A DNA stretch of 36,073 nucleotides from Ruminococcus sp. (GCA_023665505.1 JAMPDU010000015.1:1-36073), one strand, 5' to 3'. Positions 23,436 to 31,173 are shown, counted from the first letter of the stretch. Made by a program: numbers and translations. Notes: generated by a model not told the origin, from the sequence alone.

Positions 23436-24854
23436 ATGAATATTTTATATGCTGCATCAGAGGCTGTCCCCTACGCCGCCTCGGGCGGACTTGCGGACGT
23501 GGCGGGTTCTCTCCCCCGCGCTCTTAACGACGCGGGTCAGGACTGCCGCGTGGTTCTCCCGCTGTATAAAAATACCAAACCCGAGCTGCGCGCCGCCCTT
23601 GAATTTATTACCAACTTCACCGTGGACGTGGGCTGGAGAAAACAGTACTGCGGCGTGTTTAAGGGCGTTGCCAACGGCGTTACTTACTACCTCCTCGACA
23701 ACGAGTACTACTTCGGCAGAGACGGTCTGTACGGCTTTTACGACGACTGCGAGCGGTTCGTGTTCCTGTCGAGGGCGATTATGGAAATGCTCAAACACAT
23801 CGGCTGGAAACCCGACATCATCAACTGCAACGACTGGCAAACCGCCCTTGTGCCCGTGTACTACAACGTTTTCTATAAGTACCAGTACGGCTATGACAAC
23901 ATCAAAACCGTGTTCACCATACACAACATTCAGTATCAGGGCAAATACGGCATGGAGGTGCTGAACGAGGTGCTGGGCATACCCATGTACCACACCAAAC
24001 TGCTTGAGTACGATGGCTGCATAAACCTTATGAAAGGCGCGTTTGAAACCGCCGACAAGATTACCACCGTTTCCCCCAGTTACGCCTGGGAAATCCTCGA
24101 CCCTTGGTACTCCCACGGTCTGGACAGGGCGCTGGTCAACAAGCAGTATAAGCTCTGCGGCTTTTTGAACGGTATCGACGTGGACACTTTCAACCCCGAG
24201 AAAGACCCGCTGCTGACAAAGAATTTCTCCGTGAAAAACCTCAAAGGCAAGGCGGAGTGCAAAAAGGCGCTGCTTGAAGAGCTGCACCTGCAGGAGGGCG
24301 ACGAGCCTGTTATCGGTATCATCACCCGCTTTGTGTCCCACAAGGGCATCGACCTTATCAAGTACGTTTTTGAGGATATGCTGAACCTCGGCTACAAGTT
24401 CGCCATACTCGGCTCGGGGGAGAAGATTTACGAGGACTTCTTTAAGGAAATGGCTTGGCGGCACCCCGACAAGGTAAGCGCCACAATCGGTTTCATTCCC
24501 GACTTGGCGAGACGGATTTACTCTTCGGCGGATATGTTCCTTATGCCGTCACAGAGCGAGCCTTGCGGTCTGGCGCAGATGATTTCCCTGCGGTACGGCA
24601 CTATCCCCATTGTCCGTGAGACGGGCGGTCTGCGGGACAGTATCCGGGACGCGGGCGGCGAAAACGGAAACGGTTTCACGTTCAAGACCTACAACGCCCA
24701 CGATATGCTTGACGCCACACGCCGCGCGAAAGAGCTTTACGACAACAAGGACGAGTGGAAAAAACTGGTTATAGCCGCAATGAAAAACGACTACAGCTGG
24801 GCGGTTTCCGCGGAGCTTTATATGGGACTTTACCGCGAGCTTGCGGGACAGTAA
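23436..24854 (+). CDS. glgA: Glycogen synthase GlgA
   Basis: A 472-residue GT5 glycogen synthase that adds glucose from ADP-glucose to the non-reducing end of alpha-1,4-glucan. The N-terminus has MNILYAASEAVPYAASGGLA, in which the conserved K-x-G-G site appears as SGGLADV. Other family features are NCNDWQTALVP, FTIHNIQYQG, NGID and the C-terminal SEPCGLAQM...YGTIPIVRETGGL. The two-domain GT-B length is normal. The ribosome site GAAAGAAAG before the ATG at 23436 is weak. It closes the operon, before a terminator at 24873. Confidence 0.96.
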   Translation: MNILYAASEAVPYAASGGLADVAGSLPRALNDAGQDCRVVLPLYKNTKPELRAALEFITNFTVDVGWRKQYCGVFKGVANGVTYYLLDNEYYFGRDGLYGFYDDCERFVFLSRAIMEMLKHIGWKPDIINCNDWQTALVPVYYNVFYKYQYGYDNIKTVFTIHNIQYQGKYGMEVLNEVLGIPMYHTKLLEYDGCINLMKGAFETADKITTVSPSYAWEILDPWYSHGLDRALVNKQYKLCGFLNGIDVDTFNPEKDPLLTKNFSVKNLKGKAECKKALLEELHLQEGDEPVIGIITRFVSHKGIDLIKYVFEDMLNLGYKFAILGSGEKIYEDFFKEMAWRHPDKVSATIGFIPDLARRIYSSADMFLMPSQSEPCGLAQMISLRYGTIPIVRETGGLRDSIRDAGGENGNGFTFKTYNAHDMLDATRRAKELYDNKDEWKKLVIAAMKNDYSWAVSAELYMGLYRELAGQ

Positions 24855-24872
24855 ATTTAATACGCTATTCGG

Positions 24873-24906
24873 CTGCCGTACTTTTGGGTGCGGCAGTTAA
24901 TTTTTG
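24873..24906 (+). terminator. Terminator of the glycogen operon
   Basis: CTGCCGTAC and GTGCGGCAG form a 9-bp stem with one G-U pair, followed by TTAATTTTTG. Confidence 0.85.
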
Positions 24907-24916
24907 CTAAAATATG

Positions 24917-24945
24917 TTGACATTTGTAAAAAGGTGTGGTATAAT
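24917..24945 (+). promoter_or_regulatory. Promoter of ExbB/ExbD-like operon
   Basis: TTGACA (24917-24922) and TATAAT (24940-24945), both perfect, 17-bp spacer. Expected transcription start near 24952. Confidence 0.88.
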
Positions 24946-24971
24946 GTTTGTGGGAGGAGGGCGGCAAAAAC

Positions 24972-25451
24972 GTGTTTAAAATTTTGGGCGGAAATTTTTT
25001 TAAGTACGACTGGATAATTTATGTTTGGGTAATTTTAACAGCCGTCCTTTTCGCGCTGACAATAAAAGCAAGCGGCAGTTTCGGCGGCTACCTTGACAGG
25101 GACTTTGAAAGCTCCGTCTGCAAAAGCGAGGAGCTGCAAAAACGGCACAAGGAGCAGGAAATAACCTACGCGCTGTATTTGAATTTCGTTTCGGCTTTCC
25201 CTCTTTTGGGAATGATAGGCACGGTTTACTCGCTGCTTAAGTTAGACCTTTCAGGCGGCACTGAGCTTATATCGGGAAATTTCCTCGTCGCTCTCACGTC
25301 AACGCTTTTGGGAGCGTTTTTCGGGCTGATTTTTAAGGTGCTGGACAGCTTTTTAAGTCCCAAAATAGAGGAAAACAACGAGCTTTACCTCATAAGAATA
25401 AAGGACAAAAAGCAAGCCGCGGAAATGGGTGACGACGATGAGAAAGCCTAA
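24972..25451 (+). CDS. MotA/TolQ/ExbB-like proton channel subunit
   Basis: A 159-residue membrane protein with the MotA/TolQ/ExbB pattern. Three membrane helices are visible: WIIYVWVILTAVLFALTI (about 13-30), YLNFVSAFPLLGMIGTVYSL (about 88-107) and LVALTSTLLGAFFGLIFKVL (about 122-141). The last two match the ExbB core, GLLGTV and the TxxGL segment. A charged cytoplasmic loop lies between helices 1 and 2. It would form a proton-driven stator with the ExbD-like partner that overlaps its 3' end. A GTG at 24948 lies before the expected transcription start, so the GTG at 24972 with AGGAGG upstream was chosen. Such pairs are normally found in two-membrane bacteria. Confidence 0.8.
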   Translation: MFKILGGNFFKYDWIIYVWVILTAVLFALTIKASGSFGGYLDRDFESSVCKSEELQKRHKEQEITYALYLNFVSAFPLLGMIGTVYSLLKLDLSGGTELISGNFLVALTSTLLGAFFGLIFKVLDSFLSPKIEENNELYLIRIKDKKQAAEMGDDDEKA

Positions 25452-26025
25452 AATATCCCTCGATTTCACCTCGCTGCTGGATATTACAATGATAATACTG
25501 TTCGCTTTTTTGGTAAGTTTTAAGTTTTCGGCGGACGAAACCCAAGCCCGCGCAGAGGCGGAAATCGAGAAAGCAAACGCCGCCGCGGAACAGCTTGAAA
25601 CGGACAGAAAGCGGTTCGAGGAGGAAAAAGAGGAGTGGCAAAAGCAAGCCGAAAAGGAGCTTGAACAGCTCCGAAAAGCGGACAAAAACGCCGCAGACAA
25701 CGCCGAGGCGCTTTTGAATTTTCAAAACGGAGCGGTTTTTAAAATAGATTTGGAAATGCAAAGCCGAAGTAATTGGGAAATAACGGTATATAACGGCGAA
25801 ACTCCAATTGCCGAAATTCTTTCGGAAAATTCCGAAAACCTCGGCGGGGAAATCGTCACGGTTTTGGATAGCCAAGGCTTTCAAAGAGACGACGTGCTTA
25901 TCGGGATTTTCCTCTACGACCCCGAGGATATAGGCTCGGCAACGGTCAGGGAGGATTTCTCACCGAAAATAAAGGACGTAAGCGGCGCGTATGAAAATTT
26001 TTACTGCGCCGAGGTTAGAAAATAA
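25438..26025 (+). CDS. ExbD/TolR/MotB-like subunit with coiled coil
   Basis: A 195-residue protein with one N-terminal membrane helix, LDFTSLLDITMIILFAFLVS (about 8-27). The Asp in SLLD sits where ExbD/TolR and MotB carry their proton-binding Asp. A highly charged coiled coil follows (about 34-85, many Glu, Lys and Ala), then an extracellular domain (about 90-195) that I do not recognise. The gene overlaps the ExbB-like gene by 14 nt, so the two are almost surely translated together. A GTG at 25429 would add three residues. The layout recalls MotB or ZorB more than plain ExbD, but no OmpA-type peptidoglycan-binding motif is visible. Confidence 0.72.
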   Translation: MRKPKISLDFTSLLDITMIILFAFLVSFKFSADETQARAEAEIEKANAAAEQLETDRKRFEEEKEEWQKQAEKELEQLRKADKNAADNAEALLNFQNGAVFKIDLEMQSRSNWEITVYNGETPIAEILSENSENLGGEIVTVLDSQGFQRDDVLIGIFLYDPEDIGSATVREDFSPKIKDVSGAYENFYCAEVRK

Positions 26026-26047
26026 ATTAAAAATATGGAGGTAAAAA

Positions 26048-26452
26048 ATGGCAAAGGAAAAAAAGAAAAGCGGCGGAAAAATTCTGCTTGTGGTTGTGTT
26101 ATTGGTAATTATTGTATTGGTAATTATTTACTTTTTCGGCAACGGTTTCGGTTTCGGCAAAGGAGGCGGCGACGCAGTCCCCGCGGACGTAACGGTTTCC
26201 GAAACGACGGAGGAAACAACCGCCTTGCAGGAAACCCTTTTCGCGGAAGTCACCGTGGACGGGGAGGAGTACCTCTATAACAACCAATCCCGCGCGCTGG
26301 ACGAGCTTATTACAGAAATTACCAAAACAGAGGGCGAAATCGAGGTACATATCTTACTCAGCGACACCGCAACCCTTGCCGCCCGAGAGGCTTTGGAAAC
26401 CCGTCTTGACGAGGAAAACATACCCCACTCCATAGTTGAGTACGCCGAATAA
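26048..26452 (+). CDS. Single-span protein with ExbD/TolR-like outer domain
   Basis: A 134-residue protein with a basic N-terminus, one membrane helix (ILLVVVLLVIIVLVIIYFF, about 12-30), a Gly-rich then Thr/Glu-rich linker (about 31-65) and a compact C-terminal domain (about 66-134). That domain reads VTVDGEEYLYNNQSRALDEL, then EVHILLSDTATLAAREALET and a short Ile/Val strand, which follows the strand-helix pattern of the ExbD/TolR periplasmic domain. The membrane Asp of ExbD is absent. AGGAGG-like GGAGG precedes the ATG at 26048, 22 nt after the previous gene. It may be a second, non-conducting partner of the stator-like pair. Confidence 0.65.
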   Translation: MAKEKKKSGGKILLVVVLLVIIVLVIIYFFGNGFGFGKGGGDAVPADVTVSETTEETTALQETLFAEVTVDGEEYLYNNQSRALDELITEITKTEGEIEVHILLSDTATLAAREALETRLDEENIPHSIVEYAE

Positions 26453-26477
26453 TTTCCCCAAAGTTATAGTATCCTGC

Positions 26478-26541
26478 CCGCCCCCTTGAGGGGGCTTTTT
26501 TTGTAAAGGTCTGTAACACGCAGCTTGGGGGTGACACTGGC
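26478..26541 (+). repeat. Dispersed repeat with terminator hairpin, copy Y
   Basis: GCCCCC-TTGA-GGGGGC (26481-26496) and seven T residues form a good terminator for the ExbB/ExbD-like operon. The downstream blocks GTAAAGGTCTG and TTGGGGGTGACAC match the element at 4906-4971, so the terminator seems to be part of a mobile or duplicated intergenic element. Confidence 0.7.
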
Positions 26542-26620
26542 TGCGGGGACACCCCGCCCGCCTTTGTGCAAATTGCCTTGTATACGGCAAAAAATTTCCC
26601 TTTTTTCATTTTGTTGTCTA

Positions 26621-26649
26621 TTGACGAAAAATCACGGAAATGATATAAT
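26621..26649 (+). promoter_or_regulatory. Promoter of MBOAT-DHHW operon
   Basis: TTGACG (26621-26626) and TATAAT (26644-26649), 17-bp spacer. The leader of about 88 nt contains an AAAACCGGTTTT palindrome. Confidence 0.82.
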
Positions 26650-26700
26650 TAAATTCGGACTTGAAAACCGGTTTTGGAAAACATTTCCTTGTAGATAAAT

Positions 26701-26746
26701 GAAAGGAGAGCGTCCCCGCCACGGGTACGCAAAATGACAAAAAATG
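26701..26746 (+). promoter_or_regulatory. Shine-Dalgarno, hairpin, start arrangement of MBOAT gene
   Basis: GAAAGGAGA (26701-26709) is 35 nt before the ATG at 26744. Between them GCGT-C-CCC and GGG-T-ACGC (26710-26730) can fold into a hairpin with one mismatch. The arrangement parallels the glgD leader. An out-of-frame ATG at 26734 opens a 68-codon frame that overlaps the gene. Confidence 0.5.
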
Positions 26747-28342
26747 GTATTTGCCGATCTGCTTTTCATATACGTGTTCCTGCCCGCGGTGATAATTTTC
26801 TACCTCATCGCCCGGGGCTGCGACTCCATACTCGCCAGACAGCGGCGCAGAAACCGCAGGCTGGGCATTATGTTCAACGAGCACCCCGTTATGAACATCG
26901 GTTTAATGGCGGTTGCGCTGATATTTTACGTCTTGGGTAAGCCCGCCGTGTCGGCGGTTATGCTTGCCCTTATTCTGCTGTACTCCTTCGGCGCGGAGGT
27001 CAACGAGAACCCCTTCGCAAACGCCGTGCTTATCATTTTTTCCCTGATTTTTTACGCCTGGGGCGAGCCTATGTACATCGTCCTCATGCTGGTCAGCGTG
27101 ATGATAAATTACGTTATCGGGCTTATGATAGACCGCGGCAGCACGCGCTCCAAACCCGCGCTGATACTGGGCGTGGCGCTGAATATCGCCATGATATGCG
27201 TGTTTAAGTACTCGGGGTTTATCGTGACAAACCTCAACGCCCTTGGCTTTAACCTCGAAGTACCCCAAATCGACCTGCCTATCGGCATAAGTTTTTACAC
27301 GTTCCAGTCTCTGTCTTATTTGGCGGACGTTTACAACGGCAGGGTCTCGGGTCAGCGCAGTATGTCGGGACTTCTCCTGTACATTTCCATGTTTCCCCAG
27401 CTTATCGCCGGACCTATCGTCCGCTACACCACAGTTTCCGAGGAAATAAATACCCGTGGCATCTCCCTTTCCGACGTTTCCGAGGGCTCTTTCCGCTTTT
27501 TGGTGGGACTTGGCAAAAAGGTAATTCTTGCCAATCAGCTTTCCGTCCTCAGCGAACGCTTTTTGGACAGCGACTTAAACACCCTCTCCATGTCGGGGGC
27601 TTGGATAGGAATAATTGCCTTTACTTTCCAAATATATTTCGACTTTTCGGGGTACTCCGACATGGCTATCGGTTTGGGACGCTGTTTCGGCTTTGAGTTT
27701 GACGAAAATTTCCACTACCCCTACGTCAGCGCGACGATTACCGACTTTTGGCGCAGGTGGCACATCTCCATGGGGTCGTTTTTCCGCGATTACGTCTACA
27801 TTCCTCTGGGGGGAAACCGCCGTCACCAGCCGCTGAACATTATGATAGTTTGGTTTCTCACCGGTCTTTGGCACGGCGCAAGCTGGAATTTCGTGCTTTG
27901 GGGACTTTACTTCGGCGTGATACTGATAATCGAGAAGTACACCGTCGTCAAAGCAATGAAAAACGGGAAAAAATTGCCAATGCCCCTAATGCACGTCTAC
28001 AGCATGGCTTTGATAATATTCGGTTGGGTAATTTTCTATTTTGAGGACTTCGGCAGGCTGGGGGGCTTTGTCAAGGTGCTTTTCGGCGCGGGGGCTGCTC
28101 CAAAGTGGGACATCATAACCCGGGGCGAGCTTACGGGAAACCTTTACCTGCTGATAGCCGCGCTGATATGCAGTCTGCCCGTGGGCGAGCTTATCGAGGA
28201 CTTTTACAACAAGTCCATGGCAAAGGGCGGAGCAGCGCCGCTTACCGTCTGCAAATCGGTGTGCGCCGTTGCGCTGCTTGCGGTAAGTACCCTGCTGCTT
28301 ATCGGGGACACCAACAATCCGTTCCTGTACTTCCGTTTCTAA
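26744..28342 (+). CDS. MBOAT-family membrane O-acyltransferase (AlgI/DltB-like)
   Basis: A 532-residue polytopic membrane protein of the MBOAT family, close to AlgI, PatA and DltB, which pass acyl groups across the membrane for transfer to surface polymers. The start MVFADLLFIYVFLPAVI is the family's usual N-terminus. Diagnostic segments are PIGISFYTFQSLSY, MFPQLIAGPIVRY, FDFSGYSDMAIGLG, FWRRWHIS (His340) and TGLWHGASW, whose His377 is the expected catalytic residue. About ten membrane helices are present. The next gene encodes a DHHW protein, the usual partner of AlgI-type enzymes, so the pair likely O-acetylates an exported or wall polysaccharide. DltA/B/C/D genes are not present. Confidence 0.93.
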   Translation: MVFADLLFIYVFLPAVIIFYLIARGCDSILARQRRRNRRLGIMFNEHPVMNIGLMAVALIFYVLGKPAVSAVMLALILLYSFGAEVNENPFANAVLIIFSLIFYAWGEPMYIVLMLVSVMINYVIGLMIDRGSTRSKPALILGVALNIAMICVFKYSGFIVTNLNALGFNLEVPQIDLPIGISFYTFQSLSYLADVYNGRVSGQRSMSGLLLYISMFPQLIAGPIVRYTTVSEEINTRGISLSDVSEGSFRFLVGLGKKVILANQLSVLSERFLDSDLNTLSMSGAWIGIIAFTFQIYFDFSGYSDMAIGLGRCFGFEFDENFHYPYVSATITDFWRRWHISMGSFFRDYVYIPLGGNRRHQPLNIMIVWFLTGLWHGASWNFVLWGLYFGVILIIEKYTVVKAMKNGKKLPMPLMHVYSMALIIFGWVIFYFEDFGRLGGFVKVLFGAGAAPKWDIITRGELTGNLYLLIAALICSLPVGELIEDFYNKSMAKGGAAPLTVCKSVCAVALLAVSTLLLIGDTNNPFLYFRF

Positions 28343-28416
28343 ACGGGGGCGGGGTCGCCCCGCTGCCAAAAAATAACATTGCGATATAAATCCGTGAGAG
28401 GAGTGCAAAATAAATT

Positions 28417-30237
28417 ATGTCGATGAATTTAAAAATTAACCGTTACGATACAAAAAAAGAAAAACGCCGCAAGGTTTCCGACGTGATTTATGTGGTAATA
28501 ACCATGACGCTTTTCGCCGCGGTGGGGGCGGCTATGCTTATTTTCCCCCGCAGCACCGAGTCGGAGCTTGAAAAGCGGGAGCTTGCCAAATTCCCGAAAT
28601 TTTCTTTGGAAACATTTGTCAGCGGCGAGTTCACAAACTCCCTCAACACCTATTTCAGCGATACGGTGCCATATCGGGACGATTTAATGGTAGTATCTTC
28701 CATGATAAGGAACATGACGGGTTTCCGCATGAACGACATAAAGCTCCACAACGTGACGATTGCCGAGGCTACCCAAACAGAGCCGTCCGTTACCGAGGAA
28801 ATTGCAAATTTTGTCACCGACGCGCCTATGGAAGAGGTTGAGCAGTTCTCTTTCAACGCTCAGACCACCGTTACCGAAAGCGACGGCATGGTTCAAGAGC
28901 CTTTTTCCGAGATAACCACCGCCGAAAACGGGGAGGACGGAGACGGTATCGACATGGACGATACGGTAAGTATTACCAATAACGGCATAGCCGTGGTTGG
29001 AACACGTGCGCTCATGCTGTACGGCGGAAGTTATACTGTGGGTGAAAATTACGCAAAAGTTATCAGCGAGTATAAAAAACAGCTGGGGAACAGCGTAAAC
29101 GTCTATTGCATGGTAATTCCCACATCGGTGGAGTTTTACTGCCCAGACAGCATTAAGGAGTTTACCTCGGAACAGTTGGGAAATATTAACAATATTTACT
29201 CAAATCTGCAAAACGGCGTAAAGCCCGTGGACGCGTACACAACCCTAAGCCTTCATACCTCCGAGCCGATTTATTTCCGCACCGACCACCACTGGTCGTC
29301 TCTCGGTGCGTACTACGCCGCAAAGCAGTTTGCCGAAACCGCGGAAGTGCCTTTCGCCGACCTGTCCGCCTATGACGAAAAAGTGGTGGAAGGCTATGTG
29401 GGCACGATGTACGGCTACACTCAGGACATCGTTATCAAAAACAACCCCGAGGATTTCGTGTACTACGTGCCGAAAGATGTGGAGTACACCACAACCTACT
29501 ACAACTATATTCTCGGCGAAAACAACCGTATCACGGGCATGCAGGAGCCTTACGACGCCAACTTTTTTGTGGATTTCTCCAAAAATAAGTCTATGCTGTA
29601 CGGCACGTTTATGGGCGGCGACGCCAAAATTACCCACGTGAAAACGTCCACCCGAAACGGCAGAAAGCTCGCCATTTTCAAGGACAGCTACGGCAACGCC
29701 CTGCCCCAGTTCCTGTTCGGCTCTTTCGAGGAAATTTACGTGTTCGACATGCGGTTTTTCACCTACAACGCCGTCGACTACATCAAGCAGCACGGCATAA
29801 CCGACCTGCTTTTCGCGAATAACGCGTTCCACGCAACCACAAAGTCCACCGTGACTTATTACAACAGCTTTCTCACTCAGGGCAGAGCCGCGGAAACAAC
29901 GACTACAGCCACAACCACCGCTCCCGTCGTGGTTCAGGGAATTCCGCCGCGGTCGGACACCACCCCGCCTATACCCGCTGTAACAGCCGCGCCGGTGACC
30001 GTACCGCCGCAAACGACGGTTACAACGACAGTTCCCACCGCCGCGCCCGTTACCACCACATCCAAGCCGCGGACGGAGACTTCGCCGACTTCTAAAACCA
30101 CGGCAAAGTCAACCGCGAGTACCTCGCCGACTTCCAAAACAACGGCTGGGCAAACTACCGCAAAACCCGAAACCACATCGAAAAAGCCCGCCGAAACCAC
30201 AACTCCCGCAAGCGCCGAGGAGGAGATAATTTCCTAA
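28417..30237 (+). CDS. DHHW (AlgX/AlgJ-like) exported protein with Thr-rich tail
   Basis: A 606-residue protein anchored by one N-terminal membrane helix (about 23-44). The extracellular domain has the DHHW motif (residues 290-293 in FRTDHHWSSLGAYYA) and KDSYGN with Ser424, the two signature regions of AlgX/AlgJ-type SGNH-like acetyltransferases; Ser, Asp and His could form the catalytic triad. A Glu/Thr-rich insertion lies at about 110-185. The last 110 residues are almost wholly Thr, Pro, Ser, Ala and Lys, a likely wall-spanning or glycosylated stalk. AGAGGAG lies 13 nt before the ATG at 28417. With the upstream MBOAT protein it forms an acyl-transfer pair. Confidence 0.9.
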   Translation: MSMNLKINRYDTKKEKRRKVSDVIYVVITMTLFAAVGAAMLIFPRSTESELEKRELAKFPKFSLETFVSGEFTNSLNTYFSDTVPYRDDLMVVSSMIRNMTGFRMNDIKLHNVTIAEATQTEPSVTEEIANFVTDAPMEEVEQFSFNAQTTVTESDGMVQEPFSEITTAENGEDGDGIDMDDTVSITNNGIAVVGTRALMLYGGSYTVGENYAKVISEYKKQLGNSVNVYCMVIPTSVEFYCPDSIKEFTSEQLGNINNIYSNLQNGVKPVDAYTTLSLHTSEPIYFRTDHHWSSLGAYYAAKQFAETAEVPFADLSAYDEKVVEGYVGTMYGYTQDIVIKNNPEDFVYYVPKDVEYTTTYYNYILGENNRITGMQEPYDANFFVDFSKNKSMLYGTFMGGDAKITHVKTSTRNGRKLAIFKDSYGNALPQFLFGSFEEIYVFDMRFFTYNAVDYIKQHGITDLLFANNAFHATTKSTVTYYNSFLTQGRAAETTTTATTTAPVVVQGIPPRSDTTPPIPAVTAAPVTVPPQTTVTTTVPTAAPVTTTSKPRTETSPTSKTTAKSTASTSPTSKTTAGQTTAKPETTSKKPAETTTPASAEEEIIS

Positions 30238-30287
30238 TTTTGGCAGCTGAATAAATCACGCTTTAAGTAACAAAATATTTTCAGTAC

Positions 30288-30375
30288 AAAGGCTGAGCCT
30301 TTACCCATATTGGGCAACTTTGTCAATAAAAGTTAAATACTTCCATGGGTAACAAATTTCTGTACCGTTACCTGT
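30288..30375 (+). repeat. 88-nt conserved repeat A, possibly structured RNA
   Basis: It matches 31000-31088 at about three quarters of positions. It can form AAAGGC-TGA-GCCTTT, TATTGG...TCAATA and GGTAAC...GTTACC stems. It ends 25 nt before the lipoprotein start codon and so probably lies in that gene's leader. Confidence 0.65.
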
Positions 30376-30399
30376 TTAAAGGGAAAGGATTGCTAATTT

Positions 30400-30999
30400 A
30401 TGAAATTCAGGAAATTTTTTACAGCGGCAGCCGTACTGGCGGCTTGCGCTTTGATATTGACAGCCTGCGGCAAGGAAAGCACCGAGGAGACGACCTCCGC
30501 CGAAACCGAAACGGAGACTTCCGCCGAGACGGCGACAGCCGCCGAGACGACAGAGGAAACCGTTCCCGAGGAGGTTTCCGAAGATACGACCGAGGAGGAA
30601 ATTTCTGACAATCCATTGCAGCCCATTGCGGACGCGGCTCTCGCTGTCGGCGAATGGCCCATGCTTTGGGAGGTTGACGACCCCATGCTGATTTCCGACT
30701 TCTTTTTGTTGGACGCTGAAAACGATAATTACCAAAATATGTTAATTCTCCAGTGCCCCATGAGCGCCAATATGACCGAGATAATTCTCATCAAGGCGGA
30801 GGACGTTTCCGCCGCCAAAGCCGACCTGGAGGCTCGCCGGAAAAAAGCTCAAGAGCAGGACGCTTTTTACCCCGACGACGTTGAGCGTGCGGGAGCGTCA
30901 ATCGTCGGCACAGAGGGGGATTACGCCTATTTCTTAATGGGGGACAACGCCGCCTCCGCGGAGACAGAAATTGTTAATTATATCAAAAATATGGAATAA
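30400..30999 (+). CDS. DUF4358-like lipoprotein
   Basis: A 199-residue lipoprotein. The signal peptide ends in the lipobox LTAC (Cys23), followed by an extreme Glu/Thr linker (about 26-70) and a globular domain (about 72-199). The domain has the pattern of DUF4358 lipoproteins common in Clostridia: a segment ending FFLLDAENDNYQNMLILQC, a helix AEDVSAAKADLEARRKKAQE, FYPDDVERAGASIVGTEGDY and a last strand YAYFLMGD. Their function is unknown. GGGAAAGGA precedes the ATG at 30400. The gene is enclosed by two copies of an 88-nt repeat, the second starting right at its stop codon. Confidence 0.75.
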   Translation: MKFRKFFTAAAVLAACALILTACGKESTEETTSAETETETSAETATAAETTEETVPEEVSEDTTEEEISDNPLQPIADAALAVGEWPMLWEVDDPMLISDFFLLDAENDNYQNMLILQCPMSANMTEIILIKAEDVSAAKADLEARRKKAQEQDAFYPDDVERAGASIVGTEGDYAYFLMGDNAASAETEIVNYIKNME

Positions 31000-31088
31000 A
31001 AAGGCTGAGTCTTTACCCTTATTGGCATGCTTTACCAATAGGGGTAAAATGCTCTTGTGGGTAACATTACTCACGTACCGTTACCTGT
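31000..31088 (+). repeat. 89-nt conserved repeat B, possibly structured RNA
   Basis: The second copy begins at the lipoprotein stop codon. Here the middle part forms a long hairpin, TTTACCC-T-TATTGG with CCAATA-G-GGGTAAA. The AAAGGC stem is kept with one G-U pair, and GGTAAC...GTTACC is identical to copy A. It ends 50 bp before the marR promoter, so it is at the 3' end of the lipoprotein transcript, not in the marR leader. Confidence 0.65.
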
Positions 31089-31137
31089 AGAAAGCCTGCA
31101 CCGTTCAAAATTATTTGCGTAATTTTCTAAATATTAC

Positions 31138-31173
31138 TTGACAAAAGTACTATATAGTGATATACTATATAGT
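31138..31173 (+). promoter_or_regulatory. marR promoter with two perfect palindromic operators
   Basis: TTGACA (31138-31143) and TATACT (31161-31166) are separated by 17 bp. Two identical 10-bp palindromes, ACTATATAGT at 31149-31158 and 31164-31173, lie in the spacer and over the -10 box, 15 bp centre to centre. This is the expected place for MarR autorepression. Confidence 0.8.

Noticed and set aside
24972-26452. Zorya anti-phage system
   Set aside because: The channel protein lacks a long cytoplasmic tail, no OmpA-type motif is seen, and zorC/zorD/zorE-type genes are absent.
26734-26940. Short frame starting at the ATG between ribosome site and MBOAT start
   Set aside because: Its translation looks like an out-of-frame shadow of the MBOAT gene; mentioned only as a possible frameshift or initiation issue.
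26744-30237. dlt operon for D-alanylation
   Set aside because: MBOAT and DHHW proteins are of the AlgI/AlgX kind, and no DltA or carrier protein gene is present.
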